From Gossypium raimondii (lineage: Eukaryota; Streptophyta; Magnoliopsida; Malvales; Malvaceae), in the NCBI RefSeq assembly GCF_025698545.1, contig NC_068575.1, positions 57,793,980 through 57,857,979 on the forward strand: a stretch of DNA of 64,000 bases, in the 5' to 3' direction. The notes beneath the pieces were generated by a model that saw only the letters and a list, made by a program, of their open reading frames with translations, was not told the origin of the DNA and made no database searches. The first letter of the stretch is position 1. Every line of letters starts with the position of its first letter. Shown piece after piece: positions 45,463 through 57,520 of this stretch. A program made the position numbers and the translations under genes.

Positions 45463-48400
45463 ATGGAGCTGCAAGTTTCATCACCTAAACTTGGTGGTGG
45501 TTCTCTTCCTGATTGCATCAGTGCTCCAGAGGAGAAAGAGGTCAGTGATGAGGATGATGATGATCGCAACCATAAGCATCGCAGGCGAGATAGACACCCT
45601 CAATCATTAGAGAGAGATTCTATGGACCCACTATTTACAAGACCATACGGAAAGCACAAGAAACCTTTTGAAAATGGACATCCAGTCAGAGAAAATGTAT
45701 CTCTAGCAGGTGAAGCCTGGAAAAATTCTAATGGTTTGCCTCCAGAAAATGACTTGACATCTAAGTTTGATAGAAAACACCCTGGATTTGCATCACTTCC
45801 TCGAGGAAATTTGGATCTGAACCAGAGAATTAGGTCAAACCAAATATTCAACAGAGATTCTGGTCCTGGTAGGGGAAGAGGAAGGGATAACTCTTCTTGG
45901 AATCAACATGATTCTAGGTTCAACTTTGTTGATATTGCTTCTCAAATGGTTCAGCCAGGTTCTGTTGCTCCAGGTCTCTTCGCAAGAAGGGGATTACAAA
46001 ATGTTTCAATTGCACAAAGCCCATCATGGAGCACCTTTGGGCTTATGCCGGGAATACCTAATGGTAGCCTAGATACACTCCATCCTCTTGGTTTACAAGG
46101 GATTCTCAGGCCACTGACGAATTCTTCGTTGAATAGGTGCATTCCTCGCCAATGTTGTAGAGACTGAGGAGCGTGGATTTTGTCTAAGAGGAGATATGTG
46201 CCCAATGGAGCATGGTGTCAATCGTATTGTTGTTGAAGATGTTCAGGTATGCATTTTGTTAATGTGATCGCTTATAAAGTGAGCCTTCACCAAATTGCTA
46301 AAAAAACTGTCATGTGGCAATTTAGTTTCACTGATGACCAGCCTGGTAGGTTGCCATATTCCTCCACTTTATCATCTCTGGTTGTCAACAAAAACCATAG
46401 GGTGAACAATGTGTTGAAAATGTTTTTGATTGTTTTGTTCCTTTTTTAACACCTTCTAATTGCTTTTGTTGGCATTACATTGCTGCAGTGCCACCAGAGG
46501 CAGGGTTTAACCTTGTGCTTTGTTGTTATGTTTTAGTCTAAATATTCTAATTCTGCAAAATATTCTCATGTTACTTTCTAATATTTTTGCATAACACCTA
46601 GTAACTGTATTTGCTGTCATACGTATTTTCCCTTCTACTTTTTCTTATCTTCTATTTAATTTTCAACCATTCCTTAACCAACGAAAATAACATGCATGCT
46701 GCATACATCATCTGCTTCTACTCTTTCTGCTAGATTAGCTTCCATGCCATTGGTCTTTAAATATCTTCTTCAAGGGAAGCCCCCTGAATAATATGGTGGT
46801 GTTATGCCAAGAAGCTTCATGCTTATAGATCAATTATCTGCGTTAAGCATTGATTAAGTGTACCACATTAATAGGGATCTCTGCAGTTGTACTTCTCTAA
46901 CATCATTGGTATTTGCTCCATATTCTATATTGACTGGTGGAGTGGGTTCTTTTGCAATTAATGGTGTCATTTAATTTATCATCTTATTCATAATATATAC
47001 ACCATTCTGAAATCCAAGTAGGGAAGTTCCTTCCTTGGCTTTGATTCTTAAACAGCTAGCATTCACCATTTGTTCTACATAACAGTAACTTTTCTGATTT
47101 GCAGAGTCTGTCACAGTTTAACCTTCCTGTTGCAGTTCCAACTGCAAAATTATTGCCAACACCTGCTGGACCTGGAGCACTACCTTCAGGTGTTCCTCCT
47201 TCAACCACTTTGATGAACAGCAAGGATCTACACAGCAAAAGCTGCAAGCCTGGAATGACTGAGGAAGCCTTAGGTATGAATGATACTTGTTCTACCAGTG
47301 CAAGTGGTGCTGATTTGTATGATCCTGATCAACCCTTGTGGAATAACAATGGCCTGGAAGCATCAGCTGCACTCTCAGGACTACATTCACCCACGATTGA
47401 TGAAACAGAATCCTTGCTAAATGATGATATCTCTGATCATCATCATGGTAGGTTATGTGATAGTACTCATGATATATTGCCAATTAAAAGCACTGGGTCA
47501 GAGGGCACAGATTTTTCTGTTTGGGGTAGAACTGGTAGCTCAAGAAGTAGAATAAATACAAAAGATAAAATTGACCTCACACCCTTGGACTGTCTTCAGA
47601 ATGAAACCAAGGTAGAACAACAAGCCTTTCCTACCTCTCAAGGTACTTTGAGTCATTTGAAGTGGATCAGCAGTGAGGATGATGGATCCAAAGTTGTGGA
47701 TTCATCATTGAAGTCACAGCCTGATAGTTTATGTAATAACAGAAAACCAACTCAAAAGGCACTGCGTACACTGTTTGTCAATGGGATTCCCCAGAAAAGC
47801 AACAAAAGAGAGGCCCTTCTTTCTCATTTTCGTAAGTTTGGAGAGGTTATTGACATTTATATTCCACTAAATAGTGAACGGGCCTTTGTACAGTTTTCAA
47901 GGAGGGAAGAGGCAGAAGCTTCTCTGAAGGCACCCGATGCTGTAATGGGTAACCGCTTTATTAAGCTCTGGTGCACAAAGCGGGATAGAATACCTGATGT
48001 TGGCATAAACAGTGGCAGTGGTGTGTCAGTAACTTCACGTGGTCTAACAGCTTCTGTTATTCCAGCTCAGCCTGCTGCTAATAGAGGAAAAGATAATTTT
48101 CAACCTATTCCTCAGAAGAGCAATGTTATCCATGGTGTTGATCTGCCTTCTCTGAATTCCCCCAAGCTTCATAGCATGAATGGTCTCATGATTCCTCCTG
48201 CACCGCGGAAAAAATTAGAGACTTTGGAGCAGATGAAAGAGGAACTACGCAAGAAGCAGGAACTGCTGGAACAGAAGCGGAAGGACTTCCAGCGCCAGTT
48301 GGACAAACTTGAGAAACAAGTACTGGGAACTTAGTTTACTTTTATATACTATATTCCTAAATATGCAGTATTTTGAGTAATTTTACATCTCAAGAACCTT

Positions 48401-49878
48401 ATGTGTAGAAATCAGGTTCAGAAGTTGCATGTTCATGGTATTTTTGAAATCAATCAGAATGCTATTGGCGGTTGCCCAATGGGCATTGTCAAACATGCAT
48501 GCCTTTTTTTTTCCAATAGCTCGACTGCATGTACATGCTGATTCAAGTTGAGAGAGAATGTTGAAATAGAACATTAGGTTTTTTAAACTATAAATGTGGG
48601 ATATGATCCCATATTAAGGCAGGTTTAACATTTGTTTATTTCCACCTTTTGCAGTCTAGTGGTGTCAAAGGTGATACTGAACAAGCTGCCAAGAGGCAAA
48701 AGGTGGACATTGCGGCTGATCCTGCAAACGCTTCAACTCCAAGATCCTCTGGACCTTGTGCTTCTGCTGCAACACCATGCACAATGGGGGTGACAGATAC
48801 GGACAAATCAACAGAGAATATTCTGTCCCACAGTCCTAAATCAAAGCGGCAGTCTTGTCAATCAGCACCAGTAGGCATCCATCCATTCGTGTTGAATAAA
48901 TACAAATTGGATAACAGACCTACTGCTTTTAGAGTTATTTCACCATTGCCTCCTGATTTTGCACATTTGAGTTGCTCTCTCCTTTTCCTCGTCTGAGGAT
49001 ATTGTTTTCTGGCTCCATCTTTTGTGAGGATGAAATTTACAATGATTCATCATCTTTTATATATTGAAAATGAAAAGATGAAATAAGCACATTTTGCAAA
49101 CAATCTACGTCTCTTGTGCTCAGATGTTAGGGATGCATGTGTCCGGCATGGATATATTCAATTTCTCCAAGTTTTTCATGTATTCGGAAAAACATAGGCA
49201 GATCATATCCCTATACCTATGTGTGTATGTGTTGGATATAGGTGTTAGGCTCGAGTACTTGAAAAGAAAAATGATTAGTCATATAGTAGCATAACTTATT
49301 AGTATGTCTAGTTATTTGTAAATTATTCCAAAGTTCTTCGCTTAATGGCAGAAAACTCGATTGGCTCTTCTGTTTTTCATTGTCGTCAATGAAACAATTA
49401 TTAGGTCAATGTTTTGAAGCACTTCTCACAATATGGTGATCTTTTCTCTGTGGAGCTGGAAGATGTGGAAAATGAAGATGATGTTATGGTATCTGAGACA
49501 CTGAATGATTGCTCAGCTCGTATAACTTACAGCACATGCCGCTCGGCAGAAAAGGCATATGCAAATAGTAAATGCTGGCAGGGTCACAATTTGCAGTTTT
49601 CATGGTTGATATCTAGCAATTCAATCAATGATCCGATTAGCAAAGAAACTTCTTCCGCACCAAAGGAGCCTTTGGAAGCTGATGATATCCAGACAGAAGA
49701 AAAATTAGCATGCAGCATCTCCCAAGAAGTTGCGTCAGATGATGGGGAACCTAAGAATTCTGATGTAAAGAGTTTTGTAAAGCATAAGTATTTAGCTGAA
49801 GTTTCAGAGCATAGTCCATCTCCAACATCTAGAAGAAAAATTAGCATGCAGCATCTCCCAAGAAGTTGCGTCAGATGA
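45463..49878 (+). pseudogene. C3H41-like CCCH zinc finger and RRM gene, apparently decaying
   Basis: Homologue of Arabidopsis zinc finger CCCH protein 41, a presumed RNA-binding nuclear protein. Coding exons: 45463-46246, 47105-48319, 48655 to about 48967, and 49405-49878. The start 'MELQVSSPK' with an acidic 'EEKEVSDEDDDD' stretch fits the family. The second exon holds an RRM ('RTLFVNGIP' ... 'ERAFVQFSRREEAEASL') and a C-terminal Glu/Lys-rich coiled coil; the last exon has a second RRM-like part ('NVLKHFSQYGDLFSVELED'). Lesions: two bases are missing near 46164, inside the C-x8-C-x5-C-x3-H finger, giving a stop at 46165; the donor after 48967 reads TTGAGT instead of GTGAGT; and a 136-base tandem duplication shifts the final codons. 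Either a pseudogene or a copy expressed as shorter products. Confidence 0.7.
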
Positions 49879-49966
49879 TGGGGAATCTAAGAATTCTGAT
49901 GTAAAGAGTTTTGTGGAGCATAAGTATTTAGCTGAAGTTTCAGAGCATAGTCCATCTCCAACATCT
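49695..49966 (+). repeat. 136-bp tandem duplication at the end of the CCCH/RRM gene
   Basis: The unit beginning agaagaaaaattagcatgca at 49695 recurs at 49831, with about three mismatches in 136 bases. Since 136 is not a multiple of three, the second copy is read in another frame and ends at 49878. The older end of the gene, 'PTSRVKA' and stop, survives out of frame at about 49957-49980. Confidence 0.9.
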
Positions 49967-49978
49967 AGAGTGAAAGCG

Positions 49979-50468
49979 TAGTCACCTAAAGGCAAAGCAT
50001 GTTAAATATAGGGGGCTGTTTCTGGTTTTTTACAGTAAGGTAAAGTATTCAATTTGTTGAAGTCTAGTTGCCACCAAGGTTTAACAGTTTCACTTTAAAA
50101 GAACAATACATTAAGATTTTTTTACATGAAAAATGATTGGGAACTGATTCCCATTGTAGTTGGGAGTTTGGGCTCATTTTTAGATAGGAAATTAGGTATA
50201 TAACCATGCAATATTTCCTCAGTTAAAAAACCGATCTATTTAAGGGTCGAATTATTTATCCATCTCAATAGACTTGTATGAGTTAGTTCTTGAAGAAGAC
50301 CAACAGACTTGTATGAGTTAGCTCTTGAAGAAGACCAACTTGATTTACTAATGATTTTTTTAAATTTAAATTTATTATTCAATAACTCTTTTCTAAAAGG
50401 TAAAAAGATTGAGGATGAAATGAAATATTTGTACATTGAAATTATAAGCAACCGGCTGGTTATTGCAG
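49979..50468. other. Gap between convergent genes, with a 35-bp tandem repeat
   Basis: This is the shared 3' region of the CCCH/RRM gene (+) and the PPR gene (-). A 35-base unit, agacttgtatgagttag and on, at 50270-50304 is repeated at 50305-50339 with one mismatch. No gene is visible. Confidence 0.6.
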
Positions 50469-52355
50469 CTAAGAACCAAGCAACTTCTGCTCATACAATC
50501 TCTTGGCTTTCAATAAACCATGGATTACATATTTGCATGTCAAGCTATTAGGTGCAAACCCTAGTTTCATCATTCTATCTTGAAGCTCCATTAACTTCTC
50601 CATATCACCACTCTCTGTATATGTACTCACAAGAACATTGTAGCTTTCGGTATCAAAAATCCGGAATTTCTTGGCAAAGAAGCTCAATATTGACTCTGCT
50701 TTATCAATATCCATTTGGTCGCAGTAGCACTGGATAAGCACCCTGCATATGTGTGGATCCGGAAGGATATCAGATTTAAGCATTTCTTCCATCAAGGATT
50801 CTGCTTCGTGAGTTTTACCTATTCTACATGATGAGCATATAAGAGCTCTGTATGCAACAAGATTGACTTTTATTCTCTTACGAACCATCTCAGCTTTTAC
50901 GAGCAATGCATCGGCCACATTATTGCATCTGCAGAACGTTTCGATCAATTCGTTATAGATATCTGGTTTGGGTACATAACCATCCTGAGAGATTCTCCCA
51001 AGGATATTCTTTGCAGCGAATGGTCGATCCTCACGACATAAAGAAACAATCAAAAAATCATAAATGCTGGATGATATGGAAACCCCAAATCTCCTTAGCT
51101 CTACAACCAAATTCAAAGCTGAAACCAACCTTCCCTGTTTTCCATATCCTTCCACGAGAACTCGACAAGTAAAACTATCAGGGGAAATCCCATTTCCTAT
51201 CATCTCATGCACCAAATATTTCGACTCTTGCATCCTCCCCTCCTTGCAATAACCAGAAATAAGAGTATTATACGACACAATGTCCGGATTCAATCCTCGA
51301 TGAACCATTCTATGGAATAACTGATGTGCCTCTCTCACCCTCCCTTCTTTACAAAGACCGTTCATCAGTGCGGTATATGAAACCAAATCTGGCACAACAC
51401 CTCTCCGATACATAATCCGATACAAATAGAATGCATCATTGAGTCTCTCTTTCCTACAATAGCTACTAATCAGTGTATTATAGGTCACCAAATCAGGATC
51501 AAACCCTTCTTCTTCCATCCTCTCCAAGAACTCATTAACCTTATCAACATTCCCATCTTTGCAAAAAACATTAGTCAATATATTAAAAGTGTACGAATTT
51601 GGTCGAATCCCGACTCTCCCCATCTCTTCATACACTAACCAACACTGATCAATAAAATTCAACCTCAACAATCCATTCAAAAGACAATTGCAAGTGATCA
51701 CAGAGGGCAAATAGCCGACTTCCAAAACGTTCGTAAAGGTTCTAATCGCTTCTTTAACCATACCCTTTCTCACATAACCCTTAATAAGCATATCAAAAAC
51801 AACAGGATCAAAGTTACAATCTTTACTACAGCTCACCAAACTTTCAAAAAGATCTTCACAATTTGAACAGTCTTTAACAAAATCAATCAATTCACATAAC
51901 AAGTTCATTGCCAAAGAGAAATTTTTAGACCAAGCCAATATATGAACAATGTAACAGTAGTTATGTGAAGAAAGTTTAATACCCAGATCGTTTTTAACCC
52001 AGTTGAAGAAAGTTAAAGCTGAAGAACAGTCAGACTGGAATCTTAATAATACCCTTGTGATTTCATGACAGCCCAAATGAGGAATAAGGGGTTTTATGTG
52101 ATTTTGGAGAAGGGTTAATTGAGAATTGTTTTGTTTGAGAGAGGATGAAATGAGGTCTACTATTTTATTAGGGTTTCGGGTTTCAGGAAGAAGATTGTAA
52201 AGTGGATTTAAGAGCGGTTTACACTGAGAGTTTTCAATGGTTTGAAGTGAAGAAGCTGAGGATGAAGAAAAGGGTAATTTTGTTATGAAGTTCCCATAGA
52301 AATTGGCTGAGTTTACTAGGCTCTGGTTTAAGGCACTGAGCGAAGCTCGAGTCAT
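50469..52355 (-). CDS. Pentatricopeptide repeat protein (P subfamily)
   Basis: Intronless gene of 628 residues. The reading frame is open further upstream to 52442 but the first in-frame ATG is at 52355 (MTRASLSALNQ). The N-terminal 40 residues are rich in Ser, Ala and Asn with few acids, fitting a mitochondrial presequence. From about residue 110 there are some twelve tandem 35-residue PPR motifs of the canonical 'VVPDLVSYTALMNGLCKEGR' type, without E, DYW or other C-terminal domains. P-type PPR proteins bind specific organelle RNAs and support splicing, stability or translation; the target is not predictable here. It resembles At5g40400-like proteins as I recall them. The frame is intact. 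Confidence 0.93.
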   Translation of the reverse strand: MTRASLSALNQSLVNSANFYGNFITKLPFSSSSASSLQTIENSQCKPLLNPLYNLLPETRNPNKIVDLISSSLKQNNSQLTLLQNHIKPLIPHLGCHEITRVLLRFQSDCSSALTFFNWVKNDLGIKLSSHNYCYIVHILAWSKNFSLAMNLLCELIDFVKDCSNCEDLFESLVSCSKDCNFDPVVFDMLIKGYVRKGMVKEAIRTFTNVLEVGYLPSVITCNCLLNGLLRLNFIDQCWLVYEEMGRVGIRPNSYTFNILTNVFCKDGNVDKVNEFLERMEEEGFDPDLVTYNTLISSYCRKERLNDAFYLYRIMYRRGVVPDLVSYTALMNGLCKEGRVREAHQLFHRMVHRGLNPDIVSYNTLISGYCKEGRMQESKYLVHEMIGNGISPDSFTCRVLVEGYGKQGRLVSALNLVVELRRFGVSISSSIYDFLIVSLCREDRPFAAKNILGRISQDGYVPKPDIYNELIETFCRCNNVADALLVKAEMVRKRIKVNLVAYRALICSSCRIGKTHEAESLMEEMLKSDILPDPHICRVLIQCYCDQMDIDKAESILSFFAKKFRIFDTESYNVLVSTYTESGDMEKLMELQDRMMKLGFAPNSLTCKYVIHGLLKAKRLYEQKLLGS

Positions 52356-55300
52356 GAAGAAGAAAAAGATAGAGAAAGAGCAAGGTATCTTCAGCAGCAA
52401 ATAAACAAAACAAAAAGTGCTATAATGACCCCTTAAGCTCACTGCTGAACCATGAAGAAACCAAATTGAAGACTACGCATCATTACAAATATCACTAATT
52501 TTAGTAGGAAACCTGAAAATTTGCTCAAATTCAAGCCATCAAAGTTAGCGGGAAACTAGAAACTCTTACCCAAAGCAGCAAAGAGCACAATCAACCCGAA
52601 ATCAGAATTTGATATGAAGGGTACGTTGCTGAAAAGAGACCTGCTTTGCATTGCGGGGAAGCCCTCCTAGGCTCCTACTAGATGTGAAGAACCATACATA
52701 CAATATCTGGCAGGTTTTTTGGGCTAATAGGTCCATGAATTTGGCAGATTTAGAATTGTTAGTGGCCCAAGAGAGGTACACGAATTGATGGCCTACTGGT
52801 TGATTCTTCTGGCTTATAATTTGAAATGGATAATATAATTTTTCACCTTCAATTCGCAACTAGGTCTATTTTGATATTTAAAATTTTTTTACTTTATTAT
52901 TTGAATTTGACAATTAGATTTATTTTGATTTATAGATTTAGATTTTGTCAAAGATTTGATGATGTGACTAATATTCTTGGAACATGACTAAATTAGATGG
53001 TTGGACCAATTGGACTGAGAATTGACTGGTATATTGTTCCAAACAAAGGGGTTGAATCGATTGAATCAGAAACGACTTGAAACTTGTAAAAATTGAAAAA
53101 GTAAAAAAATCGGTAGTTGATTAGATTGAATCGGTTTAATAATTTAAATTTTTTTATGAATTTTTAGTTATTTATTTAATTTTTTTTGGTCCAACAGTTG
53201 AATCGATCAAATCGTTTGAGTAGAAAATCAGTAGTCTAATCGGTTCAACCACTAGTTTGGTTATTAGAACATTGTATGTAACACTTTAGTATTGTACTAT
53301 ATTATCACCTGAAAATTTATATAATTTTTAAAATTTTGAGTGATAATGTGGCACAATCAAAAGTGTTACATCATCAAACTTTTATAATTTTTCAAGTTTC
53401 AATGACTAAAATGAATCAAATTATTAAATTCAAGTACCATAGTAAATTAAAAAAATACATATACCACATTAGACTTAATTACGAAATTCAGAGACTAAAA
53501 ACTATATTATCCCAATTTAAAACCTTTAAAAATTTTAACAAACATGAACACTAAGTTAGTTCATATTGGTTTCACTTACAAGTGTCAACCCAAGTTTATA
53601 TGCGACGTTGAAGTTAATTTTCAAGTATTTTTTTTGTACTAGCTACTACTCAGTGGCGAAGCTAGGAAGAGATGGCAGGGTTTGGAGCCTTCCAAAATGA
53701 AAAAAATTCTATTTAGATATTTTTATAATATATAAAATTTTAAATTAGTAATAATAAAATTACACTTTAATCCCTAAATGATAAAAATTTGATTCAGTCT
53801 TTTAAAAATTATAAAAAATATATAAACTATTAAAATAATAAAATTACATTTTTACTACTATAAAAATATAAAGTCCTTATCCATCAACTTTTTTTTGTTT
53901 TTTACTTAGCCCTACTACTCCTATCTATACTGAGAAAACCAAGCAATACGTACCTTTTATATTTTTATAATGGTTCTGATTCCTTTCATGCACCCTAGTT
54001 TTTGTTTGTTTGTTTATTATTAATCATGTTAGGTTGAACAATATTATATATTAGTATGGTGCATTGTTGTAACAAATTTATTTAAAAATATATAAATTAA
54101 ATATAATTTTGATTGAAATAATACAATTAATATAAAAAATAAAAATAAAAATAAAATATTTAATAATTTTACAACTAAATTAAAATTTATTGATAAGTGA
54201 CATTAATTTAAATAATAGTATACATATCAAGATATTTACATTGTTACTTTGTCTGTACTTTGATGAATCATGTTCTGAATTTGTATTTATATTATGTTAT
54301 TGAAAAATTAAATGTTAATTTTTTATTGAATTTATACTGTAAAATTGTTTGATAAATTAGTAAAATTAAGTTTTAAATATAATTATGTTATTTGATAAAA
54401 ATAAATATTAGGTTAATTATCAAATATTACTTAATATTTTCAACGAAGCTAACTACGTATTTATCTTAATTCAATATTTTATTATTAAATAAAAAATAAA
54501 ATATCAACCAACAGATTTAAAATATTAAATATTAAATGATTTGTAAGCATTTTTTTCATTTCGCATATTACCTACTACCAAGAAGTTTATATAAATCCAG
54601 ATGCCTTGCTGATGACTCAGTAGTAGACTTGCAAAATTATTTGAAAACAAGTAAAATAGATAGATAACCTTATGAAGTTTCACTTGGGAAAATAAAAGAA
54701 AAATCACTTTAGTTTTTTGCTGAAGATTATATATAATATATACATCTATAGTGTTTTATCACCTCAAAATCATGTATATAATCACAGCACAGTTGAAATT
54801 TGGTTTGTGTTGCTGTATACTGTCAAGGAAAGGAAAGAAGAGGAGAAAATTCAGAAAGTAGATCAAAGATTAAATTGTAATGATCATCAGAAAAGTTTGG
54901 AAGGTGGTAATAATGCAAACATGATGTTAGAGCATCAAAATGATTGCATCTCTATCATTTAATTATAAATTAAAACCAATACAGATGATTAAGAACCCCT
55001 TACTTTATATAAGCTGCACGCCCACATATAAACTATGGAAGGTTGGTGGTAGCTTCAAGAGTAGAGTACTGAACATGAAATGATCAGTGCCTTATAAAAC
55101 TATTGTCAGCAACAAATATTATGGGAAATTTTTACATTAATCTGGGTTTGGCTTTCTATATCCAGACTGCTTAAACTCAACCAAAATAATGAAAAATGAA
55201 CCTTATAATCCTAGCTTCAAAACCTTCTCGCATCATAACTTCAGGTATAGAATCATTGAATAAATATAGCAAAAACAGTGCATGAAATGACATATATATA

Positions 55301-55430
55301 TATATATATGGAGATCATGAAGATACCATAATATCACACAATTATCACCTTATGAGATTCCATAAATAGAAAACCCTAAAGCTAGCATAGTTTTTGCTTT
55401 ATTTAATTACAAGACACTTCAATTCAACCA
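52356..55430. other. Intergenic repeats and AT-rich DNA
   Basis: 52356-52860 is the PPR promoter side. 52860-53280 holds a dispersed motif group ('ggttgaatcgattgaatc', 'tcggttcaaccactagttt'). 53652-53920 starts 'cagtggcgaagctaggaag' and is related, in opposite orientation, to 57300-57520 ('ggggacaagctcctgcc'); both are relics of one dispersed family. 53990-55000 is AT-rich. 55000-55430 is the LBD 3' flank, with an AT microsatellite near 55290-55309. The frame at 54717-54962 has no domain. No gene is called. Confidence 0.45.
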
Positions 55431-55922
55431 TCAAAGGCTTCCACCATCTGATCTTCCATTGCCTTCATAAGGTTCATTCCAGTGAGGATTAGGGTAGTAA
55501 ATATTACCAGAAGAATTATGATGAAAACAAGTTCTTCCCATTGGCGGTGGCATTTCATTGCAGCTGCAGGTGGCGGTGGCATATCGGATTAAATCAGCAT
55601 GTATGGCATCCAATTCCCTTTGGAGTCTCAAAACTTGTCTTTGGAGAATGGAAATGGCTCCAACACAGCCATAAACAGGATCTTTCAACCTTGCTTCAGC
55701 TTCATATGCAAGGGAGTTCACTGCATCTTCTCTTTGATGGGGTGCTACTTCATTGATCAGTTTGCTAACATTGCTTGCACCAAATATTTTGTGAACATTG
55801 ATAAATTTCTGGGGTTCTTCAGGTGGAAAATAGGGTGCAAAAACACAATCTGGCATGCATTTTCTCCTCAAGAACTTGCAGGCAGCACATGGAAAATTTG
55901 ATGAATGGCTGGAAGAAGCCAT
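55431..55922 (-). CDS. LOB-domain transcription factor, class I (LBD25-like)
   Basis: Single coding exon of 163 residues starting MASSSHSSNFPC. The DNA-binding zinc motif C-x2-C-x6-C-x3-C is complete (CAACKFLRRKCMPDC, residues 16-30). It is followed by the GAS block (FGASNVSKLI ... DAVNSLAYEAEARLKDPVYG) and the leucine-zipper-like coil (VLRLQRELDAIHADL). This makes it a class I LBD protein acting as a nuclear regulator of organ development or lateral root formation. The closest known type is LBD25 by recall. A 5' UTR intron is likely: an acceptor 'aaatcgcag' lies just upstream of the ATG on the minus strand. The short variable C-terminus (NPHWNEPYEGNGRSDGG) is normal for the family. Confidence 0.92.
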   Translation of the reverse strand: MASSSHSSNFPCAACKFLRRKCMPDCVFAPYFPPEEPQKFINVHKIFGASNVSKLINEVAPHQREDAVNSLAYEAEARLKDPVYGCVGAISILQRQVLRLQRELDAIHADLIRYATATCSCNEMPPPMGRTCFHHNSSGNIYYPNPHWNEPYEGNGRSDGGSL

Positions 55923-57000
55923 TTTTCTCTGCCTGCGATTTGCAAAGCATAAATCAAAGCATTATAATTTGTCTGTTTCAACCATAATTCTATCTCTTCT
56001 TTTTATCAACTTATGTTCTCACATATTATCTTTTCATATTTTTAAACTGGAAAAAAAGGGGGGGGGCCTTCTAACAAGTAGGTTAAGTACAAGAAATTGC
56101 TTAAGAAAAACCCTTTCTGGCTCTCTTCCATTTTCTTTTCAAACAACTTTTGATTTTTCTCACCTGCCAAGCAGCTTTTATTGAATTTAAATACCACACT
56201 GTCAGAAACATTTTCTTCTTAAAAATTGTAGCCCCCCAAGAAAAAGTCAAAAAATAAACCAAGAAAATAAAAAACATGCATCATTACATTAACATGCACA
56301 GATTCTATGGTTCTTTCTTGAATTTGGTCAAACATGTTGCATAAATTGAAACAAAACCCTTTCATCCCATATCCCATGAGGACCACAAAAATTTCCCAAT
56401 ATTCCAAATTTCCAATAATATGATAGATCATTTTTTTCATGTGAAAGAAACATATATACACACATAAACTTAGTTTTCAAATTCTTTGTGGGAAATAGCT
56501 GAATCATCACCATATAATAAGCAAGCATGACACAAGTAAATATCTTCAAATGAAACAAAAGGAAAGGGAGAAAAACCAGAAGAAGAATCTGTATAAATAT
56601 AAAAAGCATTAAGCTAAATTAGGGTGTTTTGTAGCTGAAGTTACCTATTTATATGATTAGGGTTCTTTCAAGAAATCTCTGTCCTTTTGCCTTGTTCGTC
56701 ACTTTGTCCCAATGAAAAAGAAAAAGGACTATGGAACCATAGAAAAGATGAAACCCTAGTTCCAGGAAAGGGAGAGAGAGGCCTGCAAATAAACAAAGTG
56801 AGAAAAGTTAAGGAAGATTGAAGAAAAAGAAGCATAGCCAAAGAGCATTTTGAGTGAGGAATAATGTTTAAAAAAGAAAGGCAAAAGAGAGAGAGGTAAT
56901 AATGGGGGCTAAGGCTACCAAGGGATCACCTTGACACTGTACTTATAATAATAATATGAAATTAAACCACTGCTCAAGAAACTGTGTACTGAAATCAAAT
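55923..57000 (-). promoter_or_regulatory. LBD leader intron, leader and promoter region
   Basis: Between the ATG at 55922 and about 56800 the minus strand looks like a leader intron and a 5' UTR exon, pyrimidine-rich near 56650-56780 (for example ctctctccctttcctgg). A G-run (gggggggg, about 56060) lies in the putative intron. TA-rich runs at 57035-57060 could be part of the promoter. The short frames in this region have no domains. Confidence 0.35.
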
Positions 57001-57299
57001 ACTTGCATCTCTGTCTCCCTATAACAAATGAAATGTATGTATATATATATACATATATATAAATGCTAAAGTTTCATTGTTGCGGCTACGACAAATAGCA
57101 CTTGTCAAAACCAGATTAGCAAATTATCACAAACTGTCATATATATATCTATATATATAACTTGTAATTTGATGTCATCTGATCATCCAATAAACACTTG
57201 TTAACTTTTGTTTTCTTTCATAAACTATAAACAAACACTTGTCAACTCAATAATCAATAGGGTTGGTTAAACAGATTCTTTCCAATTATTTTTATGAGT

Positions 57300-57520
57300 G
57301 GAGTTAAGAAAATATTTTAGAGAGTTCAAAATTAAATTGTAATTTTTATTATTATAAAATATAATTTTAAATGATTAAATCAAAATTGTATTATTTTTAA
57401 GGATTAAAATACAATTTTATCTTTATTATTTTAAAATTTTAAAAATTTTAAAAGACTAAAAAGAAAAATGTTCTATTTTAGGGGACAAGCTCCTGCCAGC
57501 TCCCCTAAATTCGCCCATCT
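57300..57520 (-). repeat. Copy of the 'ggcgaagctagg' dispersed family
   Basis: Read on the minus strand this begins 'gatgggcgaatttagggg', then 'agctggcaggagcttg', then long AT-rich blocks with 'aaattttaaaat' words. The layout matches the copy at 53652-53920 on the + strand. The class is unknown; no inverted ends were found. Confidence 0.45.

Noticed and set aside
52356-52442. N-terminal extension of the PPR protein
   Set aside because: No ATG in frame before 52355; the extension starts with GTG.
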